A stretch of DNA of 45,104 nt from positions 1 to 45,104 of the forward strand of contig JANWZS010000015.1 of assembly GCA_025054855.1 (NCBI GenBank). The letters run 5' to 3'. Position 1 is the first letter of the stretch. Each line of letters begins with the position of its first letter. This document shows, in pieces, positions 8,203 to 17,341 of the stretch. The notes below the pieces were generated by a model, which was not told the origin of the DNA, did no database searches, and saw nothing but the letters and a program-made list of their open reading frames with translations. Origin of the DNA: Candidatus Nitrosocaldus sp. (lineage in GTDB: Archaea > Thermoproteota > Nitrososphaeria > Nitrososphaerales > Nitrosocaldaceae). Position numbers and translations under genes: made by a program.

Positions 8203-9310
8203 CGAGGGTTGCTAGGATGGATGAAAACTCATCGCTGCTCAATGGAGGTATTCTCGCTATCCTCAGATTCTCCTCAACATGCTCCCTCCTCTTCTGCCCT
8301 ACAAGCGGTATTGCCCTAGAAGATCTTGTGAACTGTAGGCAGGCAAGTGCTGGTGTCTCAGCCTTGACAGCCTTGATCAGGCTCATGATGCTGCTGTTCA
8401 GCAATCTACCCTGAAGCAATGGCACGCTAGTGAATATGCTTATGCCCAGAAGCCCCGCTGCCTCCATTGGAGTGTATGCTCTCCCATCTATGATCTGGTT
8501 ATTGAGTGTTGCAGCCTCGCTCATCGCAATGTTGAAGGGCATCTGTATGAACCTGAACCCATGCTCCTCGCCTGCTACTCTCCTTGCAGTATCCACAACA
8601 TCCTTCATGCTGATATGCACTGAACTGCCCTGCTCAACCCTGAAGCAGTCCCAAGTAGCCATACCGTAGTAGCGTATAATCCCTTCCCTCCTCTTCTCCT
8701 CATAGAACTCGAATGCATCCCTGAGCATGCGCATGAACACCTCCCTGCCCACATCATGCAACTGCTCCTCAGCAGCATTGTGCAGGTAGATCAGGTCTAT
8801 GCACTCCAACTGCATGTTCCTTAGGCTCCTCCTCAGCTGATCCTCCAGATATGATACCTTGATGCAGTTGTAGCCAGATGAGATATCCTGCGCAGTTATT
8901 ATGCCAGGCTTTATGAGCTGTGCATGTATGTACTCCCAGAAGTCCATGCTCATATCTGCATCGTGCGTAAGGTAGCCATTCTTTGTGCTTATGAAGACCT
9001 CATCCCTTCCACACTTACCCTCCTCCACCAGTTCCTTCATAGCCCTCCCAACCGCACGCTCAGACTTCTGGAACCTGTAGTTTATCGCTGTATCAACTAC
9101 GTTCATGGCACCACTTGCTATAGATCTCTTCACAGCATCTACTATCAGTGCATCAGTAGCATCATCTGCCCTGCCAAGGTATGTACCCATCCCTACGCTG
9201 GTCAATGTGTACTCACCGAACTGCTTGAAGTGTCCTATGGCAGTATCCCTGCCCTCATGCCTTGCCCTGAACCTTGCCGTACCCTCTCTAGTTGCATTGC
9301 CTTGGATCAT
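8189..9310 (-). CDS. aldo/keto reductase family oxidoreductase
   Basis: A 373-residue member of the aldo/keto reductase superfamily (NADPH-dependent TIM barrel). The catalytic tetrad is present: Asp73 and Tyr78 in VVDTAINY, Lys110 in ISTKNGY, and His177 in IDLIYLHN. An extra segment of about 40 residues between the Lys and His motifs makes it longer than the usual 280-330. The region that usually binds the NADP phosphate shows SSRAIPLVGQKRREH near the C-terminus. The substrate cannot be predicted. ATG at 9310 is used; the protein starts with about 28 residues before the first barrel strand. The gene is convergent with the Lrp-type regulator. Confidence 0.88.
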   Translation of the reverse strand: MIQGNATREGTARFRARHEGRDTAIGHFKQFGEYTLTSVGMGTYLGRADDATDALIVDAVKRSIASGAMNVVDTAINYRFQKSERAVGRAMKELVEEGKCGRDEVFISTKNGYLTHDADMSMDFWEYIHAQLIKPGIITAQDISSGYNCIKVSYLEDQLRRSLRNMQLECIDLIYLHNAAEEQLHDVGREVFMRMLRDAFEFYEEKRREGIIRYYGMATWDCFRVEQGSSVHISMKDVVDTARRVAGEEHGFRFIQMPFNIAMSEAATLNNQIIDGRAYTPMEAAGLLGISIFTSVPLLQGRLLNSSIMSLIKAVKAETPALACLQFTRSSRAIPLVGQKRREHVEENLRIARIPPLSSDEFSSILATLARAA

Positions 9311-9318
9311 CCTTTACT

Positions 9319-9334
9319 CCTTCCTTCCTTCCTT
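9319..9334. repeat. tetranucleotide repeat (CCTT)4
   Basis: Four perfect CCTT copies lie between the divergent aldo/keto reductase start (9310) and the exported-protein promoter (about 9352). Change in copy number would alter the spacing of the leftward promoter. No evidence of variation can be seen in a single sequence. Confidence 0.7.
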
Positions 9335-9350
9335 ACTCTCTAGCACAGGA

Positions 9351-9365
9351 CTATTTATTATTATA
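9351..9365 (+). promoter_or_regulatory. TATA box for the DUF4367-like exported protein
   Basis: The A/T-rich stretch CTATTTATTATTATA is centred about 26 bases before the ATG at 9384, as expected for an archaeal leaderless promoter. Confidence 0.6.
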
Positions 9366-9383
9366 TTGGTAGCATAGTACACC

Positions 9384-10691
9384 ATGGGAATGAATCATGT
9401 AACCATTGCTATAATCGCTATTACAGTAGCACTAGCATCGATACTTATGATGACCAGCATAACTCACAGGAGTAACGGGATAACGCTATCAGACCTCTAC
9501 AGGGTTAATGCGTATGCTAGCGTAGCGATAGTCGATGGGCTGGATGGTAAAGAGCCATGCCTTCTTGGCGTGGGAGAGGAGTTCCTGAACATATCAAATG
9601 CGTTGAAGGATCAGATCATGCACGTTAGATACCTGGCAGATTCTACAGGCATGTACAATGAGTACCATGCTACAACCATATCTGGGGCTGAGGCATACAA
9701 ACTCATAACAGCCATCACGAGAGGATACTCAACCACTACGCTGAGTAAGCCACATGTGGATACGCTCTACAGGTTGGGGGATGAGCATGGTTACATCTCA
9801 TGCATAATAGAGTATGATGGTAGGTACTACGATGTAAGGATAAACCCCCTAGAATCCTTCCTCAGCGATATCGAGAGGTATGGTATACCAGAGGATATGG
9901 GCTACATAACCAACAGGGTAACCATAAAGGCTCTAGATGATGGCAGGTTCAGCATAGTAGCATTGGACAAGAGCGAGCAGGAGGTATTCTACCCATTCAA
10001 CAGCCTGCTACTCCTAACCAATGAACTCGATAGCAAGGTTAGGATCAGGGTCACTGCGCATACCAGCGATGGTTGGGATGAACATCCATACTACTATGTG
10101 ATACCCCCAAAGGGTATCTGGTCTTTAGTGCTCAGTGGATGGGCTGCAGATGCATACGCATATGCGGTAGAGCAGTACAACCTCCATGGCACAGTAAAGA
10201 TAAGATCGTACTCCTCATGCATGAGCGAGGAGGATGTGAGGTATGGTTATGCACTGGCAAACTTCAACGTTAGACTACCATCATACCTGCCAGAGGGTTA
10301 TGAGTATAGATGCGGTATACACATAATGAACAACTATTTGATGATATACTATAGCAAGGATATAACTAGTGGTCAGCATATCAGCATGCAGGAGGCACTG
10401 GCAAGGGGCATGCTCGTCATTAGTGCTTATAGAGTGCTCTCATATGAGAGGGGTTACTGGGATGCATCGACTGATGTGAAGAGCGCTGATGGTAAGGATG
10501 CTATAACGATGGAGATAGATGGTAGGCAGGCAGTAGCATACAGAGAGGTAGATGTTGACTATGATCTATGGGAGAAGTATTACTACAATGTCCTGAACCT
10601 CTACGATCATGAGAGCAGAGTTATATACTCATTCAAGAGCAGACTCTTGAGTCTCGATGATCTAGTAGACATTGCAAGATCGCTAAGGTAG
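9384..10691 (+). CDS. exported protein with DUF4367-like domain
   Basis: A 435-residue protein with one N-terminal hydrophobic segment (residues about 7-25), so it is secreted or membrane-anchored facing out. The middle region is beta-rich with no known motif. From about residue 290 the pattern NFNVRLPSYLPEGYEYRCG, then a strand ending in IMNNYLMIYYSK, and near the end IDGRQAVAYRE and LLSLDDLVDIARSL, matches the DUF4367-type domain found in exported proteins of archaea and Gram-positive bacteria. The function of that domain is not established. It is a single gene with its own promoter, convergent with the UbiA gene; the two are separated by 19 bases. Confidence 0.75.
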   Translation: MGMNHVTIAIIAITVALASILMMTSITHRSNGITLSDLYRVNAYASVAIVDGLDGKEPCLLGVGEEFLNISNALKDQIMHVRYLADSTGMYNEYHATTISGAEAYKLITAITRGYSTTTLSKPHVDTLYRLGDEHGYISCIIEYDGRYYDVRINPLESFLSDIERYGIPEDMGYITNRVTIKALDDGRFSIVALDKSEQEVFYPFNSLLLLTNELDSKVRIRVTAHTSDGWDEHPYYYVIPPKGIWSLVLSGWAADAYAYAVEQYNLHGTVKIRSYSSCMSEEDVRYGYALANFNVRLPSYLPEGYEYRCGIHIMNNYLMIYYSKDITSGQHISMQEALARGMLVISAYRVLSYERGYWDASTDVKSADGKDAITMEIDGRQAVAYREVDVDYDLWEKYYYNVLNLYDHESRVIYSFKSRLLSLDDLVDIARSLR

Positions 10692-10710
10692 AGTGGCAAT
10701 ATGCTGGAGG

Positions 10711-11604
10711 CTATCTGAGTAGATATTCCATTGCAACTCCTGCTACCATTGCCATACCGACTACCCTTGAGAGTGCTACAGTGCTGCTCATGCATGGTAT
10801 GAGCCCTTCAGCATCATCGTAACTTGCCCTTAGTATGGTGTATGCTCTTAGTGCTAGTGGTAGTGCTGCAAGACCGATCAGGGTATAGACTGGAAGGATG
10901 CCAAGGATCACACCAGCAGCGAGCATAGCATATACTGCTAGGGGGAATGCTATGAAGAGCCTTGCTGCCCTAGCAGGACCCAGCAGTATCACAAGCGTTC
11001 TCCTCCCTCCCTGCCTATCTGCCTCATAATCAGGGAATGAGTTGATGAAGAGCACTGTGGATGAGAGCATCCCAGCAATAGCCCCAGCATACACAGGTTC
11101 TACGCTCAGTGCTCCCACCTGAACGTAGTACGTGCCCATGACTATGAGCATCCCCTTTATGGCAACGAAGAGTTCCCCAAGCCCTAGCCTGACCACCTTG
11201 GTTGAGTACAGGTACACTGCTGCTACAGCAAATGCAAGTATGATCGCAATGGTAACACCTCTAACGGCAACGAAGTACAAGCCTATCAATGCACCTGCCA
11301 TGAGGAAGATGATACCCATCCTATACACACTTGCTGGGGATAGTCTATGCTCTGGTAGTACTCCAGTGCCTCCAGAGAATGGAGTTCGCCTTGTAGCCTT
11401 GTCTATACCAGATCTGTAGTCCCAGTAGTCGTTGAGTAGGTCAACGCTGGCATGGAGGCTCAACACCCCTAGATATGTGAGGAGTGCATGGTATGGATCT
11501 AGCACATCGTTCTTCCATAGCGCCACTGCTAGTCCAATGCTCACGGATATGATGGAGGCTAGGAGGAACCTTGCCCTTATCGCTCTGAGCCATACATGCA
11601 CCAT
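10711..11604 (-). CDS. UbiA family prenyltransferase (MenA-like)
   Basis: A 297-residue integral membrane prenyltransferase with about eight or nine transmembrane segments. The two magnesium-binding Asp motifs of the superfamily are present: NDYWDYRSGID after the second helix and SFPDYEADRQ later. UbiA enzymes move a prenyl chain to an aromatic or other acceptor. The match to the MenA subgroup suggests quinone (menaquinone-like) synthesis, in keeping with respiratory archaea, but archaeal geranylgeranyl-glyceryl phosphate or heme O synthesis are family alternatives. ATG at 11604 is preferred to the GTG at 11616 because a TATAAT stretch at 11632-11637 is then about 30 bases upstream. Confidence 0.85.
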   Translation of the reverse strand: MVHVWLRAIRARFLLASIISVSIGLAVALWKNDVLDPYHALLTYLGVLSLHASVDLLNDYWDYRSGIDKATRRTPFSGGTGVLPEHRLSPASVYRMGIIFLMAGALIGLYFVAVRGVTIAIILAFAVAAVYLYSTKVVRLGLGELFVAIKGMLIVMGTYYVQVGALSVEPVYAGAIAGMLSSTVLFINSFPDYEADRQGGRRTLVILLGPARAARLFIAFPLAVYAMLAAGVILGILPVYTLIGLAALPLALRAYTILRASYDDAEGLIPCMSSTVALSRVVGMAMVAGVAMEYLLR

Positions 11605-11798
11605 AACCAAGCTCACTAAGATTGATCCACCTATAATAACTACTCTGTACCCTCTTGTGGTGTGATTCGTGTAGCCAACTGATCAGGGAAGAAGGTATAA
11701 GGCTTGCTTACTCATGAATGGTAAGCAGGCAAGAGTAAATAATGGGGGTAGGGTTGATTGATGTAGATGTACCCCTGCTCCCTCTCTGCTCTTACTCA

Positions 11799-12660
11799 TC
11801 ATGTCCATCTCTTCCTTGCATAGAGCATCATGGTAGCAAGCAATGCTCCTCCTATGCCTATTGCCCCTGCAACTGCCTCAGGTACTACAAAGAATGATAT
11901 TCTGAACTCTGTGATTATAGGATCGCCAACCTCAGTAGTCAACATGGCTGTGTACTTGCCTACAGTGCTTGTGTCGCAACCTGAACCTGTAAAGTCATCA
12001 GGGTATGTTGCTGTGAATGTACCATTTGCTGGTACCGTTACTGGTATACCTGTGTAACTGCATGTGTTGCCATCTGGTGTTGTTACTGTGAGACCAGTTA
12101 TGACCACATCGTTATCCACGCTTGAACGGAATACAAGGTCTACGCTCTCACCTACATTTATTGTATCATCTGCATCATCTGTATCGAGTACTGCCAGACT
12201 AATATATCAGAATACTCACAGTTCATGGCAGAAGGATCATCAGTATCTGTGGAGCATATATCCTGAGTTCCATTGGTTGTTGTCTCTGCCGATATATAAT
12301 CACCATTTATGCTGATATCAGCAACACCATCTGCAGCCTCGATCACATCATTCCCTCCATATGCTGTATCATTACCATCAAGATCAACTAGATAATCACC
12401 ATATAGCCCATCATCACCATCACCTCCCTTCAGTGTATCATTCCCTCCCTGTAGTGTATCATCATCATTACCACCATATAGCCCATCACCATATAGCACA
12501 TCACCGCCCTTCAACCCGACTAAAGTCATCCCCTTCCTTACCATATATTCCATCACTATCATCGCTACCAACTATGAAGTCATTACCACTGCTACCATTA
12601 ATCGTGCCAGAGCCTATCATTACTGTGTAGGTCTTGCCATCTAGGGTTATAGAATAGAAG
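11799..12660 (-). pseudogene. frameshifted RTX-like surface protein with C-terminal sorting signal
   Basis: Reading leftward, three segments in different frames together make one protein. Segment 1 (about 12655-12530) encodes [19 protein letters not shown]. Segment 2 (about 12530-12195) continues with GGND-type repeats such as [13 protein letters not shown] and ends [10 protein letters not shown]. Segment 3 (about 12190-11799) encodes [19 protein letters not shown], a beta domain, then VPEAVAGAIGIGG, a hydrophobic stretch and YARKRWT. Segments 1 and 3 are in the same frame and segment 2 is shifted by one base, so two compensating indels are needed. No good start codon or signal peptide precedes segment 1; a stop lies just upstream. 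The GGND repeats resemble calcium-binding nonapeptide repeats. A paralog lies at 44380-45104. Sequencing error is an alternative to true decay. Confidence 0.6.
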
Positions 12661-13021
12661 ATTACTAGCGTATGTTATAAGTTCTACGCCGTAACCATTC
12701 CTATATTTACTGCATCAGATGATCTATTCGTAAAGTGCAGTTTCGCCTGATATGCTGGCCTTCATCTCCGTCTACCAATATATACGCACCTACTTACTAC
12801 ACACTATGCATCGATGATGCATACATAAGCATAGATGGCTAGAAGGGCATGAGTAACCTATGGACATGGATTACTGACTGCCCTATACTTACTTACTTAT
12901 TCAACACCAACCCCTGACTAAATATACATGCTTGCTGTAGTAAAGACCAGAAGAACAGTGCGATATGGTAGTAACCAGCATCGCTACCATGCAAGGTCAG
13001 CCATATCACTCACTCACTCAC
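12661..13021. other. intergenic region with inverted repeat and short tandem repeats
   Basis: About 360 bases without a gene. It holds an inverted repeat at 12805-12823 (arms TATGCATC and GATGCATA, three-base centre), short runs of TACT and a CACT run at 13007-13024 that enters the end of the next gene. No RNA gene is recognised. The N-terminal part of the broken RTX-like gene may once have extended here, but no coding signal remains. Confidence 0.5.
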
Positions 13022-13423
13022 TCATACAAGTGACTCATCACTCACAGGTAAGGGCTTCCTGCCCATGAACCCCTCATCCTTCCCATGCCAGAACTTCACC
13101 TCATCCTCGCCAGCCTTCCAGCATAGCCATACATCCTCACCAAACCTCTTCGCTGGGAAGTCTATCAAGCCCTCATCTATGCTCTTAAGCACAACGCCCA
13201 TGGCCTCCAACTCCTCTATCGCCTGATACAGTCTTGTCAGTGCAGAGTTGAGCTCCTGCTTCTTCTCTATGTATAACTGCATTGATGCGTCATGATCAAC
13301 AATACCCTGTAGTTCCTCCTGCAACTCAATGACCCTATCCCTCAGTGCAACTATGCTGTTGAACCTCCTCTTGACCTCCCCAAGGACCCTGTTGGCCTGC
13401 TGTGGTGTGAAGTACTGGAACAT
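13022..13423 (-). CDS. DUF2203 family protein
   Basis: A 133-residue protein matching the DUF2203 family of bacteria and archaea: YFTPQQANRVLGEVKRR at the start, a long charged helical (coiled-coil-like) middle, then GVVLKSIDEGLIDFPA, VWLCWKAGEDEV, FWHGKDEGFMGRKPL. The role of the family is unknown. The chosen ATG at 13423 begins two residues before the YFT motif and has a TATA-like GATTAAATTGG about 28 bases upstream. An ATG at 13504 would add 27 residues and overlap the tRNA methylase gene by 34 bases; co-transcription with that gene is likely in either case. Confidence 0.8.
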   Translation of the reverse strand: MFQYFTPQQANRVLGEVKRRFNSIVALRDRVIELQEELQGIVDHDASMQLYIEKKQELNSALTRLYQAIEELEAMGVVLKSIDEGLIDFPAKRFGEDVWLCWKAGEDEVKFWHGKDEGFMGRKPLPVSDESLV

Positions 13424-13470
13424 CTCCAGAGGGTTCTCATCAATCCAATTTAATCTTAATCCTTCCACCT

Positions 13471-14508
13471 CTACCTCTTCTCCCCAACCAGTATGTGCGT
13501 CCATAGGTCTCCATGCATGACAGGTACATCCCTGCTCACTGCGAACCCTACGCTGGAGAGTATATCCCTCATCATCCCATGCTTGAGCGTTATCACAACA
13601 AGCCTTCCTCCACCGACCATGGCCCTGTACGCTGCCCTAGCAAACCCCGTGTATAGCCTCCTTATCCCTATACCAGGCTCCATCCTTATCCCGTATGGAG
13701 GGTTGGTGACTATCCTGTCTGGTGTGATCATGCTGTCGAGCATCCTGCAGTCGTACTGCATGAACCTTATCCTATCACCAACCCCTGCACGCTCAGCATC
13801 TGCCCTAGCACCATCTATGTAAACACCATTTACATCCATCCCATAGAGCTCAAGGTTGAGCATACGCATCGATAGCGCAGCCTCTATGGGTATGGTCCCG
13901 CTCCCGCACATGGGATCAACTAGTATGTTCCCTTCTCTAGGCTCTGCAAGCCTGAGCATGGCATACGCTATACTTGGCTTGAGTGCTGCCCTGTGATGGA
14001 ACGCTCTGTAGCCCCTCCTGTGGAGTGATTCCCTGGTTAGTGCTATGCCCACTATGCACTGCTCCCCAACCACATCCACCCTTACCTCGACATCGTAATG
14101 CTCCAGATCCACCTTGCTTGAGAACCTATCGACCAGTGCCTGGCCAGCAGCCCTCTGCACATCCATGGATGTGAACTCGTGTCTGCCAAGCCTAGCGCTG
14201 GTCACCCTGAACCTCGTGCCAGCATTGAGCACACCATCCAGGTCAAGGGCAGCAACCTCCCTGTATATGGTGTTGAGGGCATCCCTACCCCTTCCTATGC
14301 GGAATGATGTTACATACCTCATGACATGGTGTATAGAGCGCATGGATAGTACGCTGCTCACCTGTTCAGGGTCGCTTATGCTTAGAAGCAGATGCCCCTT
14401 TACACCCAGTGGCCTCTTGCTTATGCGTGCGTATGGTACCCTCTCCATAGCCTCCAACTCCACCACATCCTCCAAGCCAGGGGGGCATGTCAGTAAGAGA
14501 TCTACCAT
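13471..14508 (-). CDS. THUMP-domain tRNA (guanine-N2) methyltransferase
   Basis: A 345-residue enzyme with an N-terminal THUMP domain (roughly residues 5-165; RNA binding) and a C-terminal Rossmann methyltransferase. The AdoMet motif is DPMCGSG (198-204) and the catalytic motif is NPPYG (269-273), the form used by guanine N2-methylases such as Trm14 and TrmG10. The target is probably G6 or G10 of tRNA; the two cannot be separated by eye, and a 23S rRNA (RlmL-like) role is less likely for an archaeon. The ATG at 14508 starts just before LLLTCPPGLEDVVELE, which is the usual N-terminus; a longer version from 14604 would run through the promoter. Confidence 0.88.
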   Translation of the reverse strand: MVDLLLTCPPGLEDVVELEAMERVPYARISKRPLGVKGHLLLSISDPEQVSSVLSMRSIHHVMRYVTSFRIGRGRDALNTIYREVAALDLDGVLNAGTRFRVTSARLGRHEFTSMDVQRAAGQALVDRFSSKVDLEHYDVEVRVDVVGEQCIVGIALTRESLHRRGYRAFHHRAALKPSIAYAMLRLAEPREGNILVDPMCGSGTIPIEAALSMRMLNLELYGMDVNGVYIDGARADAERAGVGDRIRFMQYDCRMLDSMITPDRIVTNPPYGIRMEPGIGIRRLYTGFARAAYRAMVGGGRLVVITLKHGMMRDILSSVGFAVSRDVPVMHGDLWTHILVGEKR

Positions 14509-14535
14509 CCTGTGTAGAAAAGCTCTTACCCTGCC

Positions 14536-14547
14536 ATATTTATAATA
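14536..14547. promoter_or_regulatory. shared TATA box of two divergent genes
   Basis: ATATTTATAATA lies about 32 bases before the methylase start (14508, minus) and about 26 before the metalloprotease-like start (14568, plus). The sequence reads as a TATA box on both strands, and only 59 bases separate the two start codons, so one element probably serves both directions. Confidence 0.5.
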
Positions 14548-14567
14548 CTGGCGTATATAACCCCTCC

Positions 14568-15365
14568 ATGGGGCTGGACCCGTTGCATAGCCTTGAGGAG
14601 GCAAGGGCTAGGGAGATTATACCTGAGAAGGTCTACTCCAGGGTTATGGAGCGCTACAGGTACGTAAGCGAGGGTATAGCAAGGGTCGAGAGGGCATCTG
14701 GCATAGGTTACCCAGAGTACTACATAGAGCCTAGGATGGTCGTTGCTGAATCCGAGTACGGTCTAGGGCTCATGTTCGCAAGGACCATACCTGTAGTCAG
14801 GGGCGAGGATGGTTACGGCTATGGCTATGGTTATGGTTATGGAGGTGAGGGCAGGCTATCCATAGTAGTGCAGGTGACTGCTGCTCTGGTAGCATATGGG
14901 CTCAAGGGCACTATACATGCTATACTTGCACATGAGTTCCTCCACTACATAGAACTGCTCTCCAGGTTCGTGAGGATGGATGTGCTATCGGATGAGGTCA
15001 CTAGCAGTATCTTCGAGGGGGTGTATGCGGATATGGGCAGGTTGGTCGAGCCCAGCATAGCGCTCAGGGGGGATAGGGCACTGATAAGGCTCATAGCAAG
15101 GAAGTTCAACGATGGGCTGAGTGATCGGAGGCTGGAGGATAAGTGCCTTAGGGAGTGGATAGATAAGGGGCTACCGACAGCAAGGATAACGCCTGAGGAG
15201 AATATAGCAAGGATACCTATAGAGGCTATAGCATCCCTCAATATAGATGAGGGGCTGAGGGGCAAGATATATGAGTTTATTAGTGCTAGCAGTAACGGTA
15301 GGGGCAGGAGGAGGAAGAAGGGAGAGTATGGTATCCATAGAGATGAGGGGAGGAGGAGGGGGTAA
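14568..15365 (+). CDS. HExxH putative metalloprotease-like protein
   Basis: A 265-residue soluble protein with the zinc-peptidase-like motif HEFLHYIE (His122, Glu123, His126) in a helix. A third ligand is not obvious; Glu or Asp residues in the helix around FEGVYADMGRLVE are candidates. Residues 82-93 are a Gly-Tyr dipeptide run encoded by a GGTTAT-like tandem repeat. The tail after residue 240 is basic (GRGRRRKKG). I do not recognise a named family. The gene starts at the ATG 14568 and its end overlaps the start of the nucleotidyltransferase-kinase gene by up to 38 bases, indicating a shared transcript and perhaps linked function. Confidence 0.65.
   Translation: MGLDPLHSLEEARAREIIPEKVYSRVMERYRYVSEGIARVERASGIGYPEYYIEPRMVVAESEYGLGLMFARTIPVVRGEDGYGYGYGYGYGGEGRLSIVVQVTAALVAYGLKGTIHAILAHEFLHYIELLSRFVRMDVLSDEVTSSIFEGVYADMGRLVEPSIALRGDRALIRLIARKFNDGLSDRRLEDKCLREWIDKGLPTARITPEENIARIPIEAIASLNIDEGLRGKIYEFISASSNGRGRRRKKGEYGIHRDEGRRRG
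14812..14842 (+). repeat. hexanucleotide repeat GG(T/C)TA(T/C) in coding sequence
   Basis: About five imperfect copies of GGYTAY encode a Gly-Tyr run in the HExxH protein. A similar run of GGTTAT units is at about 37989-38007 in the small AP-companion gene. The unit length keeps the frame, so copy-number change would only vary run length. Confidence 0.7.
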
Positions 15366-17232
15366 TGATGCTGGTGGTAGCATCGACTATGTGTTGAGCA
15401 AGGAGGAGAGCAACGAGTTATCAAGGATAGTCAGTGCGCTGGCAGGGGAGTGTGGGTGTGAGATACTCTCATACTGCATGTACGGCTCGAAGGTTGCGGG
15501 TTATGCCAGGCCAGATAGCGATTACGATATCCTTCTTGTGCTCAAAGACTACAAGGATGTGATCAAGTACGTATATGCTCGCAGTGGTCTGAATGCATCA
15601 GTGCTCATGGTCGATGGCAAGGCGCTTCTGAGGGATGCTGAAAATGCTATGCTTGGGGAGTTCGTTGCAGGCAGGCTCCTCCACCCATACCTGCCGTTGC
15701 TGAACGGTGATTACCTCAAGCATGTTGAGACCATGTACAAGAAGAGGGTTATAGTTGAGGAGTATAGCGCTCTAGCATCCACCAGCCCTCTCGTATGCAC
15801 CGAGGAGGTATCCGTACCATTGGAGTACTTCCTCTTCTCGAAGCTGAAGAAGAGGGCAAGGATATACCCGCATGCGCTCTACAGTTACGTGAAGACGTAC
15901 ACTGGGGACCATGCATCCAGGAATATGAAGGTGAGCATGGAAGGGTTCGTAAGAGCTTTGAGGGCGCTCGAGCAGGATGGGCTGATCAGGCTCAGGATGC
16001 TTGGTGATGATGGGGCTGGGGGAAGGTACCACTACTACACCATGATCCCCAACGATGAGATCAAGGGCCATGGTGGTAGGGCACTCATCAGGGAGATGCT
16101 CAGGGGCGCACTCGCATGGCTTGTGCACTCTTACGCTGCCAGAAGGTCCCTGAACTTCTTCAGGGAGGAGGCCACATCCAAGCTGAACAGGAGGAGGGAG
16201 GTGAAGGCCCACAGCATACCCCCAGAGTTCGATAACCCCTCCATACTCCTTAGGGTGGACGAGGGTATAGTGGTCGATGGTGAGCACTGGCTAGATATGA
16301 TAGCGAGGAGTCTAGGCTTCAGCGGTGGTTACTCTGCAAGGTTCACTGGCATAGGCGATAAGCATGCAGCAGCGAGCCTCTGCACCATGGAGCAGGATGG
16401 GAGGAGGGAGAGTGTGGTGATCAAGTACTATACCAACTTGAAGATGGCAAAGTGGGTAGCACTGAACGTATGGCTAGCAGGGATAAGGCGCTACGAGATC
16501 TCGCCAGAGAAGAGGATGATGAATGAGTATGTAGGGGTGAGGAGGATAAGAGGTCTGGGCATATGTACGCCAGAGATCATTGCTATATCATTCGGTAAGA
16601 GGCTCATAGCATTCAGGTACCTCGAGGGTAGACCGTTGAGTATGATGATAAGGGATATGCTGGACAGGGGTGGTCATGGGTATGATGGGGAGGTGCAGGG
16701 GTACCTGCTCGAGTGTGTGAGGTTGTATGGGTCAATTCTGAGCAGGATACACGCCTCTGGATACGTGCTCAGGGATACGAAGCCTAGCAACGTGCTCGTG
16801 CGCCATGATGGTGGCTATGGAGCGAGTGATACCATCTCCAATGGTGATGGAGCTGGTAGTAGCCGTAGCGGTATCGGTAACGGTGATAGTAGTAGTAATA
16901 GCAGCAGTGGTAACGGGAGAGTCAGTAGCAGCATAGACATCATCAGCAGTAACATGCTATACCTCACGGACTTTGAGCAGTTCATGGCATCTAGCAGGCA
17001 GGATGATATGGCATGGGATATAGCATGCTTCCTCTACTACTCCCTTCTATTCACAAGGAATGAGGGTGGTGCAAGGGCACTCGTAAGGGCCTTCCTAGAG
17101 GGTTACTCACAGCATGGTAGCAGGGATGCTATAATAGGCGCAGCGAGGAGCTCCTACTTCCTGCCATTCTATCCAGCGATGGTCATGGGTATAATAAGGG
17201 CTGTCAGGGAGGAGATCAGGTCATTCCCCTAA
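15328..17232 (+). CDS. nucleotidyltransferase - protein kinase-like fusion
   Basis: A 634-residue fusion. Residues about 15-120 are a minimal nucleotidyltransferase with YGSKVAGYAR then DSDYD (Asp65 and Asp67 as metal ligands). Residues about 160-290 are helical and may hold a winged helix (VSMEGFVRALRALEQDGLIR). The C-terminal part is a kinase fold: Lys366 in SVVIKYY, Glu400 in NEY, catalytic loop LRDTKPSN (Asp483, Asn488) and metal-binding LTDFEQ (Asp548). A Ser/Gly/Asn-rich insert of about 50 residues splits the catalytic loop from the DFE motif. The kinase is closest to the RIO/Bud32-type atypical kinases. Substrate of either domain is unknown. Overlap with the HExxH gene suggests an operon. 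Start at ATG 15328; 15343 is also possible. Confidence 0.78.
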   Translation: MVSIEMRGGGGGNDAGGSIDYVLSKEESNELSRIVSALAGECGCEILSYCMYGSKVAGYARPDSDYDILLVLKDYKDVIKYVYARSGLNASVLMVDGKALLRDAENAMLGEFVAGRLLHPYLPLLNGDYLKHVETMYKKRVIVEEYSALASTSPLVCTEEVSVPLEYFLFSKLKKRARIYPHALYSYVKTYTGDHASRNMKVSMEGFVRALRALEQDGLIRLRMLGDDGAGGRYHYYTMIPNDEIKGHGGRALIREMLRGALAWLVHSYAARRSLNFFREEATSKLNRRREVKAHSIPPEFDNPSILLRVDEGIVVDGEHWLDMIARSLGFSGGYSARFTGIGDKHAAASLCTMEQDGRRESVVIKYYTNLKMAKWVALNVWLAGIRRYEISPEKRMMNEYVGVRRIRGLGICTPEIIAISFGKRLIAFRYLEGRPLSMMIRDMLDRGGHGYDGEVQGYLLECVRLYGSILSRIHASGYVLRDTKPSNVLVRHDGGYGASDTISNGDGAGSSRSGIGNGDSSSNSSSGNGRVSSSIDIISSNMLYLTDFEQFMASSRQDDMAWDIACFLYYSLLFTRNEGGARALVRAFLEGYSQHGSRDAIIGAARSSYFLPFYPAMVMGIIRAVREEIRSFP

Positions 17233-17341
17233 CAACACTATATGGGATGATCTTACCTTACCAATATCATAATCATACCATCATGATAATTATCATCGCC
17301 CAGATCCTCTTCTTACTCTACTCCTAACCATTGCTGCTGCT

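Noticed and set aside
12361-12630. Plus-strand His-rich frame that looks like a metal-binding protein
   Set aside because: The His run is the reverse complement of GGND-type codons of the RTX-like gene, so it is an artefact of that repeat.
12805-12823. 19-bp inverted repeat as a possible att or operator site
   Set aside because: The arms are only eight bases and there is no gene with a start nearby or a second copy seen; kept only as part of the intergenic description.
13007-13024. CACT tandem run as a possible CRISPR or phase-variation tract
   Set aside because: It is a short microsatellite of about 4.5 units without spacers, and the stop codon of the DUF2203 gene lies inside it; no array structure exists anywhere in the window.
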